Part shown: one piece after another, positions 44,672 to 53,906 of the stretch
Layout: the number at the start of each line of letters is the position of its first letter
How positions within the stretch are numbered: position 1 is the stretch's first letter
Assembly (NCBI GenBank): GCA_009823505.1
Contig: VZQC01013731.1
Span: 257,319 to 321,318 of the forward strand
Reading direction: 5' to 3'
From: Rhizomys pruinosus
Taxonomy: Eukaryota > Chordata > Mammalia > Rodentia > Spalacidae
DNA: 64,000 nt
Translations under genes and position numbers: made by a program
The notes under the pieces: model-generated
What the model was told of the DNA's origin: nothing
What the model saw: only the letters and a program-made list of their open reading frames with translations
Database searches by the model: none

Positions 44672-44900
44672 GGCATGCAGGCTTGCTGCTGCCCACCCCG
44701 GGGCATCTGCCACCCACTGCTAGAACCGTAGAGAGGAACTGTGTTCATGGATAGAAGGACAGACAGCAGCGTAAACATGCATTGACCAGGTGGGTGTCTG
44801 GCATGCAGGCTTGCTGCTGCCCACCACTAGAACACAGAGAGGAAGTGTGTGGTTAGAAGGGGATAGAAAGACAGACAGCAGTGCACACACACATAGGCAT
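44672..44900 (+). repeat. two tandem L1 5' UTR monomers
   Basis: GGTGTCTGGCATGCAGGCTT followed by GCTGCTGCCCACC starts at 44,665 and again at 44,793. Each unit ends in a GACAGACAGCAG segment. The second unit lacks the CCCGGGGCATCTGCC insert of the first. Promoter monomers of this kind precede L1 ORF1 in rodents. Confidence 0.8.
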
Positions 44901-45159
44901 TCGGCACAACGGCCAAAGGAGTACCCCCCTCCCTTGGTGGAAAGTATAAGCTGCTGGTGCTGTGCTTTACTATGGTTGGGACGATTCAGCAATGTCAGTG
45001 ATTCTAGGCTGCACAGCCAAAGCTAAGGAAGAAACCAGCAGGAAGCAACTGAGTGACCAACCAGTCCTCCATATTAACACTTGATATTAGCAACAGAAGC
45101 CAAACAAACAAAGGGAAAAAAAAAAAAAAACCCCAATAACAAATGCAAAGCCACAATGG

Positions 45160-45196
<37 letters not shown>

Positions 45197-45827
45197 CATA
45201 ATAAATCCCCACTGAACTCAACCAGTCCTGTAGATACCAATAACAAGATCTCCCTGGAAGAAAACCAAGACACTGACCTTAGAAGGACAATTGTAGACAT
45301 ATTCAAAGATTATAAAGAACAAATCAGAGAACTAAATGGAGAGAATGAAAAACTCATGAAGGAACTATTAGGAAAGAATGATAAACTCCAGAAAGAACTA
45401 AAGGTAGAGATTGACAAACTCTGGAAAAAAAAATAGAGAAAGAGAAATACAAACTCTGAAAAGAACTAGAGGAAGAGAAATAGAAACTCCAAAAAGAACT
45501 AGAGGAAGAGAATGACAAACTCCGGAAGGAAGTGGAAACACTGAAAAGTCCTCAGTCTGAATGGAAAAAAAGAAACTAACCAGTGAAGCAAGGAGTTACA
45601 AGAAGAGAAGGAAAAGCTCCAAAAGGAAGTGGAAATACTGAAGAAATCACAGGATAAAATGAAAAAAGAAGTCAAACAGTCATCTAATCAGCAGGAAAGG
45701 ATGAGAAAAAGCCTCAAAAGCAGAACAGATGAAACAGGAAAAAAAAATCAGACCTACAGAATAACATAGTGCAGCCAGAAACCAAAAATAAAGATTATGA
45801 AAAACTTAAAAAAAAAAAACAAAATAG

Positions 45828-46055
45828 GGGCTGGAGAGATGGCCTAGCGGTTAAGAGCACCGACTGCCTTTACAGAGGACCCGGGTTCGATCCCCAGCAC
45901 CCACATGGTGGCCCAGAGCCATCTGAAACTCCAATTCCAGGAGAACTCCAGTTCCAGGGGAATCCGAGACCCTCTTCTGACCTCCATGGCATTGCACGAC
46001 ACGAGTGCACAAACCTGCATGCAGACAGTACATTGATACACATACAGAAATAAAA

Positions 46056-46086
<31 letters not shown>

Positions 46087-46092
46087 ACAAAC
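45828..46092 (+). mobile_element. B2 nested in L1 ORF1
   Basis: Complete B2 with (AAAT)n tail, flanked by AAACAAAATAG at 45,817-45,827 and 46,093-46,103. Confidence 0.93.
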
Positions 46093-46679
46093 AAACAAAA
46101 TAGTGGAACAACCAGGAGATGTGGGACACTATGAAAAAACCAACCCACTGCATCATAGGGATAGAGAAAGGAGAAGAATCCCAAGAGAATGGTATTGATC
46201 AGATCTTCAACGGAATAATAGAAGAAAATTTCCCCAAACTGAAAAAAGACAAACCCATACGAATACAAGAAGCACCTAGAACACCAAATAGGCAAGACCA
46301 GAAAAGAAATTCCCCATGCCATATCATAGTTAAAACACTAGATGCTCTAAACAAGGACAAAATACTTAAAGCCACAAGAGAAAAACAACAAGTTACATAT
46401 AAGAGGAAACCCATCAAAATCATAGCTGACTTCTCAGTGCAAACTATGAAAGCCAGAAGAACATAGACCAAAGTATTCCCAGTGCTAAATGACATTAGAT
46501 GCCAACCCAGATTATTATACCCAGCAAAAATGTCAATCATAGTTGAAGGAGAAAAAAAATCTTTCATGTCGGAGCCTTTTTCCTCCCACTTCAGCATGCT
46601 AGTTTACTTTTTCCTGAAATAAAGTCTTGGTTTTCCATCCTTCAGTGTGTCTGGTGTGGATTTTCAAACCCTAACATTT

Positions 46680-46697
46680 TGGAGGTCCCACCGAGAT
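46680..46697 (+). promoter_or_regulatory. retroviral primer-binding site, tRNA-Gln type
   Basis: TGGAGGTCCCACCGAGAT is complementary to the 3' end of a mammalian tRNA-Gln (TTG anticodon type) including the added CCA, over all 18 bases. It lies three bases after the CA that ends U5, the usual position. It is inactive here because the element lacks a 5' U3 promoter. Confidence 0.9.
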
Positions 46698-47174
46698 CCA
46701 CCAAAGACCACTGGAGGGACTAGAGACATCTCTTTTGACCAGCCATGTCTTTCGGGTAAAAGTGAGCTCAATTCTTTTTACCTCTTAACTTTCACCTTGG
46801 TTTTGGTTATTTTGGTTAAACTCGAGTTTGTGGTTTGGGGTGCTCAGTTAGGAGAAACTGGATGCAGTAATGCTCCTTGACCGTGGAGATGGGGGATGCC
46901 CCAACTCTCCACTGGTAGAATGGGAACAGGGGGTTCACCTCAAGAGTGCGACTAGTGGGTTTGCCTCAGGATTTAGAGTGCAAATAGTGGGTTCACTTCA
47001 GTGATTCGGAATTTGGGTGGGGGTCCAGATTTCTGGCTCCAGGGCCAACAGGGGCACCATGTGCTCCATGTGCACAGTATGTCTGTATAGTCTTTGTTGT
47101 TGGGCCCTTATTTTGTTGTCTGTTGCTTTCAGTTCTCTGAGATTGCTTTCATTCTCATTCTCTGGGATCTCAGG

Positions 47175-47204
47175 ATGGGAAATTCTAAATATATCAAGAT
47201 TTAA
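47175..47204 (+). pseudogene. candidate gag start, broken
   Basis: ATGGGAAATTCTAAATATATC encodes a myristoylation-like MGNS start about 480 bases after the primer site, a plausible place for gag, but a TAA follows after nine codons. 47,205-49,775 shows no further readable retroviral domain. Confidence 0.45.
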
Positions 47205-49791
47205 AGGCAGTACCTATGTCTTGTGTTTATTGTGTCTAAGATTCATGTAGCTTGTCATATGTCTAAGTTTTCCTGTGTGTTTGTAATTGTAATTGACTCA
47301 TGTTGATTCTGTCAAAGTGTCCACTTCAAGTTTCATCCTTTATGTGCACAGAATCATTCATTTTGGCATGCCAGACTAGATACGCATGTGCAAACTTTAA
47401 AATATAGATATTTAAAAATTCATTTAAAGACCTAAAATTTGGATACTGTAGACATCTCTAAATTTATTGTCTCTGAGTCTATCAAATGCTTCACAACATG
47501 TGGTAATTTTTTATAGGAATTTGCCTCTGAGTTGACTTTTTAAGGATCCTATTTTCTAAGACGACATTTTGGCTTGTGTCTGCTTTCAAAAGGATTGTGT
47601 GAGGTAACTTGCTTGCTTTGGAATTACCTGCTTTTTGAGACCTCTGTGGGCCAGATTCTGTGGGTGGATATATCCCTGATTTAACAAAAATCTTCCCAGA
47701 TGGTTTTAAAAACGTAAAGATCATTACTATAGAATTTCTGAGTCAGAAACAAATAACTGACCTAGGAATTCAATTAATCCTAAATTAAAAATAGGAAATT
47801 TAACTCACAGACGACCTCAGTACTGTACAAACTGTGAAGTTTAAAATGTTATGTTGACTGCTATAAACTCGAGTCATATTTTAAGTTTTCATCTCTGATT
47901 TAGAGTTTTCATCAAGGTGTTGAAGTTTTGGGTTTGAAACTAGATCAACGTATTTGTTTTATGGGTCTGTTTAAATGAATAGGCTCACATCTAATGCTAA
48001 TGATTTATTTGATATCAAGTTGATTCACAAGTAAACTGTCATGTGAGCTAAAACTGTTAAATTACACTATGGTCCTTGGTCCTTAAAATATAAGTTCATT
48101 TTAAGGAATGATCACTTCTGTTCTAGGGTGCAATTTATTTCCACACATTACATATGTGGGGACATTTGCCAGGCCTAGGTAAAATACCTCTAAACACTCA
48201 AAGAAAATTGTTTGTTCAAAACCTGCTCCCAAGCTGGCATGAACATCTCACAGCTTATATTAGTGTATTTGAAATAACTGTCCCATCTCATTACATGGGA
48301 AATAAGTATTAATTACTTAGTAAATCTGCACAATTAAGGGTCAATCTGTTTATGAATGTTATGTCTCATGGTATTAAAAAGGATATAAAAAGGTGGAAAA
48401 TGTTAAAAAAGGTATTTTTAGTAAGAATTTATATGAAGATGATGAGAAAGTCTATGCAAGTGATAAAAGTCTGAGGAGGTTTGTTATGACAGGTAAAAGG
48501 TGAGACTATATGAGTAAGCTTAATTTTCTAAGGTTCAGTCAACTAGTTTAGGAATCAAAATGTATATCTAGTCAAGTTTAAGAGTGTTCAGTTTTTGCCC
48601 AACCTTTATATGTATATCACATGGCACTTCAAGGTATAGTAAAATAATAAGAGAACTGTATTAAACTAAATTGGCATAAACATTCAAGCTAGTTTGCTAG
48701 TGGCCTGAATAGGATTGTGAATATACAGTGTTGTTCATTTTCAGTCCACTCCTGGCTTGAACCTGACTCCCTATTATGGGTTTGGATTAAATGAACACAG
48801 ACAAATAATGGGTTACCTATGGCTACTGAAAATGCACTTTATGTTTCTTGCAAGTGTTGCTTTTGATATTTCCTTTGACCTAGCCAGATAATTTGGCTCA
48901 AAAAGCTAGATTCTATCTTCCTGAACCAGCTGCATGCAATCCAAAAGAAGACAGTTTGGATGGACTTGGTAATCCTTATCAGTTTATTTCCTGTCTTCCA
49001 GTATGTGTTACAACTCCTGTCTTTCTGGGAAAACTATAAATCAGGATAGGGGGTCTGAGAAGGAAAGAGATTGTTCCTATTTGTAGTAATTGTAGTGAAC
49101 AACCTACATTTAAAATAAGCCTGAAATTGTTTAATTCTATCTTGTGGGCTATGCCTGCTTAACCTATGGTGTTAAGTCCCTCCTCCAGTCATTATTATAC
49201 AAGGCTGCTTGAATTATTGTCCAAGCCTTATCTAAAATGTTATACAGTAATTAAAGGTGTTAGGCTGATATAACTTAGCCTTTCTGGACAGATAACAATC
49301 ATACTTAAATGCCCACACCAATTTGGCTGAGGTACTTAAGGAACAATTTTGTTTCTTGCCCTCAGAGGTCAGCTAAATCCCAAGGGACTATGTCTGGGGG
49401 CATCTCCTGAAATGTCCTGGAATTGTGCACCAGTCCTCCTGGGCAGAGAGGTCTTGGAGATCCACTAACGGGACTCTAGCCAGTGTCCAGTCTGTAAAGA
49501 GGGAAGTCTCTTCATGCTTCAAAAGGGAAGCCTGGTCTAGCAAGACCTGACTTTGTCCTCATGTGAATGGAACTAGTAAATGAAAAGCCAAGAGAAGCCA
49601 GATGCCTCTCCCCCCAAAATCCAAGTGGCCGCTGAGGACCAGATTCTCAACTGACTTTGAGAAAACAAAAGCTAGTTAATCTGGGCTAATGTATGGACTT
49701 AAAGACCCAAGAGGAAAGTATAACCAAAAGATAAGCAATCATTATATTTCCTTTACAATCTGAGAGATTGTGCCTCCAAACACTAGATTTT

Positions 49792-49981
49792 TTTTCTTTT
49801 TTAATTTTTTACAACTCTAGACCCATGTTCCCACCCATTCCCCCACCCCACCACAGCTGATGCATTCTGTGAAACATGCTTTTCATCTCTTTCTCAGTCT
49901 TTCTCAATATTCTCCATGAGGAAGTTGACTGTTTTGAGGAGAAGTTCACTGTTTCAGTCAGTTCTTTGATGCAGTCCTTTC

Positions 49982-50019
<38 letters not shown>

Positions 50020-52087
50020 CCAATATGCATTATGCCCAACTGCTTTGGACAAAAGCTCAGGAGGCCCTACACAAGAAATACTTACAACTAGGTAATTGGC
50101 ACTAGCATCCACAGATGAGGGATACCATTCATCGTTTGTTTTTCTAGGACTGTGTTACTTTACTCAGCACAATGTCCTCTAGCTCCAGCTATTTTCCTGC
50201 AAAGCTCATGATGTCATCTTTCTTTACTGCTGCATAGAACTCCATTGTGTAGATGTACCACATTTTCTCTATCCACTCATCAGTTGAGGGGCATTTGGGT
50301 TGGTTCCAGCTCCTTGCTATTGTGAAAAGAGCAGCAACAAAAACAGATGTCCGTTCATGTGTCTGTGCAGTGGGGTGAGTCTTTAGGGTACAAGCCTAGG
50401 AAAGGGTAGGCGTGGTTGGGTCATATCCAAGTCCTTCCAAAGGGTGCCTCCACACTGCTTTTCCATAGTGGCTGTACAAGTTACTTCCCACCAGCAGTGG
50501 ATGGTGTTTCCCTTTCCCTACAAACCTCTCCAGCACTTGGTATCATTGTGTTTTCTTGATCCTACCAGTCTTATTGGAGTGAGTGATGATCGGTTAAAGT
50601 GGTTTGATTTGCAGTCCTTAATGATTAGTGATGTTGAACACTTCTTAAGGTTTTCTCAGACTCTGTAATTCCTCCTTGTGAAGTCTTGTTCAGCTGATTC
50701 TTCTCCATCTGATTGAGTGGGTCATTTGTGTTATTTTCTTGTTTTTTCTTTGTTTTTGTGAGTAGTTTATATATTTCTGGAAATCAATGCTTTGTCAGAT
50801 AGTATTACTGGGTAGAGGTTTCCTCCTACTCCGTGGGGTTTCTCTGCACTTCCTTGATGTGTATTCCTTTTGATGTACAGGAACTTTTTGAGTGTTAATG
50901 GAGGTCCATTTGTCAATTGTCGACGTCTTAAGTTTATTATGCAACTGCTGTCTGATTTAGGAGAAGTCTTTTCCTATGCTATGTCGTTGTAGTTGCTGCC
51001 AATGTTTTTCTTCTATCACCATTCAAGTTTGGGGTTCACGTGAGGGTCTTGATCCTCTGAAAGTTGACTGATTTTGTACAGGGCGAGAGGTAGGGAGTTT
51101 TAATTCTTCTTCTACAGGGTGTGATCCGCAGTTTTGCCAAACACTCACTTGCTGAAGATGTGTCCTTTTTCTCCATTGTTGCTTTCTCGTGGCCCACTTG
51201 TCAAATATAGATGCTGAAATGTATTGCTCAGATTTTGGATCGTTCGGTTTTGTTCCATTGGTCTGCCAGTACCAGAGATGTTTTTATGACTATGAGCCCA
51301 GTAGAAGGAAATCTCTGACATCAGCAATGAATTATTCGCCAGGAGATATTGGTAGGGGATTCAACCACCCCCAAATTAATAAAGACCTTTTGCCTATAAG
51401 TGGGATATAAGCAAGGGGAAGGCAGTAAGTCCCTGTTGTCGAAGACCTGGGTGCAGCATGAAAAAAATGTTATAGATAGTACACTTGCTAATGGACAACT
51501 GGCCTCTGAAAGGCTAGAGAGCATAACCAAAGGCCACTAAAGCAATACAGCAAAATATTGGTCTCCCTGAGACAAGCAAGACTCCTCCGTCAATATCAGC
51601 TACACCTCAACAGCCTGGAGATACTGTGCAACAGTGGCAGCCAAGTGTCTATATATATCCCAAATCTATTTGGCTATTAGCTCTCTCCTTGGAGGAATAA
51701 CTCACAGCAGATGCCACAAGCTTATGTCCTCTAGTGGTTAGGAGATGTTATAAGCCACAATAAGAACTTGTCACCCTTTATAGAGAAACCACAGTTTGTG
51801 GATTAGCATACCATCCAAGCATCTGTGTCTATGCTCACAGCTTAGCTTGCCATAATAATTAGTACTGCTTAAATGCCTGTACATCCAATTCCTTGTGCTT
51901 TGTTAGCATGACTAAAAAGGTATCACTGGATGAGCTGTCAACCCATGAAGGGAAACAACCTGAACAGACTAGAGTCCAAAATGACAACTCCAAAGGAAAG
52001 TAGACTGTTTTCTTCTCACCCACTTGTGCCCCTTTCCCAAAGCCTAGGGAACAAACCGAGGAAGAGGAGGCACGGTATAATGCAAGG
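49792..52087 (-). mobile_element. composite insertion: antisense L1 3' end joined to unit X
   Basis: Perfect 16-bp repeats CCAAACACTAGATTTT at 49,776-49,791 and 52,088-52,103 bound the whole block, so it entered as one event. From the left: a T-run tail, L1 3' UTR with the TTG run (49,983), L1 ORF2 antisense to about 51,305, then unit X (51,306-52,087) in plus orientation. The L1 part from about 50,350 to 51,300 contains many one-base insertions compared with other copies. Confidence 0.88.
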
Positions 52088-52659
52088 CCAAACACTAGAT
52101 TTTAAGTCATTTAGAGTCATATGAGATCTGTTGTTACCAAGTAATAAAGTTTCCTCTTTTTATTTAAGCAACTACCTAAGGGAAAACTCACACGGTGAGT
52201 ATTGAAATTTCCTGGAAAGCAGATGCTGAGTCCAGACACCATGGCTAAATGAACAAAAGGAGAAGCCCAATAATGAATGCTTTGGAACCCTCATTGAGAA
52301 ATTCCAATAGACTTTTAAGTTGGACATTTAATTCACCCTGTTCCTCTCCTGGTTCCCTACCTAGAAAATGTACCTAGCTACTCTCACCTTCACATGCACT
52401 GCTCGAGGATCTTGTTCTCTCTTTTTTGGGGTCTTTTTAGATAGAGCCACTGAGCAGGGGTACCCCACTTGCCACCCCCTATGCCCCTTTTCAGCATGGA
52501 AGAAGTCAGAGTGGTCAGCTCTCTGATGCCCTCTTGGCAATTGGGGTAACCTCCTCAGAGAGTAATGTGATAAAAGTAGGAGCTAAAATTTGGCTAGGCA
52601 GTTTATGGTCAAGACCCCCCAAAGAGCCAGTTTCTTTCTCAGCTGAGAGCCGAGGACTT

Positions 52660-52813
52660 CCTGGACCTGGTTGCTCTGACTTGTGGCCCAGGCATCCTTA
52701 ACTCACTTGTCAGATTGATTAACCAGGGGATAAATGCCATTAAAATCATGGTACTCAGGACCAGGTATGTTCCCATATATGACTCCCCTGAGGAAGAAGA
52801 AGATGGAGTCTAA
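52660..52813 (+). pseudogene. env transmembrane-subunit tail remnant
   Basis: An open frame ends at TAA 52,811 and reads LVALTCGPGILNSLVRLI and then a charged tail ending EEEEDGV. A hydrophobic span ending in a GPxILN motif followed by a short cytoplasmic tail is typical of gammaretroviral TM proteins. It lies directly upstream of the polypurine tract, as env should. The upstream part of env is not readable. Confidence 0.7.
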
Positions 52814-52837
52814 GATTAGCCTGCCAGTATACAACTC

Positions 52838-52847
52838 GAGGGGTGAA
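52838..52847 (+). promoter_or_regulatory. retroviral polypurine tract
   Basis: GAGGGGTGAA, with one interrupting T, sits immediately before the TG that opens the U3. Confidence 0.7.
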
Positions 52848-53314
52848 TGTAAGAGAGACCCAAACTGACTCCATTTTGAGTATATCCACCATTTTAAGCA
52901 GTTACTGAAACCTGTCTAATTTGGGGAAAAGGTCAATTGCACAAGGTTTATTGGAAACTGACCTTTTCAGAGGCAAGGTCAGTTGCTCCAGGCCTCAAGA
53001 ACAGCTAATAAAATTTAAACTTGTCTAAAGATAACTGTTATATGAGGGCAGGTGGACTGACTCAACATTTCTTCATTCCAGTAGCAGGATTATCTCTAAA
53101 GATAACTTTCGGTATGTGGGGGAAGGTGGGCTGACTTAACAATGAGCTGTAACCCTGCTATTATCCGATAAGGCTAGAAGTTACCCAAACCCTGCTAAAA
53201 TTCCCCTAGACCCTGTATTAAAGGGCCTGTGAGCCAACTTACGGGGTCGGAGCATTTTTCCTCCCACCCCAGCATGCTAGTTTACTTTTTCCCCAAAATA
53301 AAGTCTTGTTTTTC
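52848..53314 (+). mobile_element. 3' U3-R of the ERV copy
   Basis: U3 starts TGTAAGAGAGACCC. TATTAAAG at 53,216 lies 31 bases before 53,247, exactly the base where the 5' copy of R begins, so it marks the promoter and start site of the parental element. R runs to 53,314 with AATAAA at 53,297 and then the A-tail. The two R copies differ at several positions. Confidence 0.88.
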
Positions 53315-53570
53315 AAAAAAAAAAAAAAAGAAAGAAAAATATTTCATGACATAAACAAAATGAAAGAACACACGTCAAAAAACCCAACACTTCAGAAAAT
53401 ACTCGAAGCAATTCAAAGAACAGAATAAAGGAGCAACTATCCTTAAGCAAACCAAAAAAGAAATTAACAAAAGCCTAACAGAGTAAATAAATACCCAGAC
53501 CAAGAATGCAAACAAAAAATAGGTTGAAAGGAAGCAACACAAATCTCTCAATAACAACCTTAAATATTAA

Positions 53571-53906
53571 CTATAGGAGAAGTAAGCCCTGCTGCTCAAC
53601 ATACACTGAGCATGCTCAATTGTAATTTCCCCTGGAGCCAACTTGAAATCTGCCTAGCAGCCTGGCAACAGATGATGTAGCCTCAGACTGAAGCTATGAG
53701 AGAAAAGATACTCTAGCCAACTGACACAATAACTACCACCTACTAGGGACAAATGGGATGCAGGGAGGGGGTAAACAAGTCTGCCTGATTCCTGTAATAA
53801 ATGAGCCTCCTTTTTTCCTTTCACCTGGCTCTCAGGGTCGGTGTAGGTGACCCTGCACCTTTCTACCCCTGCCCCCAAGAGTCTTGTGTCAGGATGGCCA
53901 GCTACA
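53571..53906 (+). mobile_element. solo LTR, MaLR-like, in the start of L1 ORF2
   Basis: About 336 bp with AATAAA near 53,797, ending in CA, flanked by the 5-bp repeat ATTAA (53,566 and 53,907). L1 coding sequence continues across it (ILTINGINSPIKRHR when joined). A 5-bp duplication fits ERVL-MaLR elements. The expected 5' TG has become CT. Confidence 0.65.

Larger units (their letters stand above)
46569..53334 (+). mobile_element. retroposed copy of an endogenous gammaretrovirus-like RNA
   Basis: It starts at the R region (46,569), not at a U3. Then come AATAAA (46,618), U5 ending CTAACA (46,676), a primer-binding site, a leader, decayed internal sequence, an env tail, a polypurine tract, U3, R and a poly(A) run (53,315-53,334). 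AAAAATCTTTCATG precedes it (46,555-46,568) and AAAAATATTTCATG follows (53,335-53,348): a 14-bp target-site duplication with one change, within L1 ORF1. This is the architecture of a polyadenylated viral RNA integrated by L1 machinery. Removing its nested insertion leaves about 4.5 kb, so much of gag-pol is also missing. No open frame is intact. Confidence 0.88.

Noticed and set aside
46569..53334. Interpretation as a normal provirus with 5' and 3' LTRs
   Set aside because: There is no U3 at the 5' end, the 3' end is polyadenylated, and the flanking repeat is 14 bp instead of 4-6 bp.
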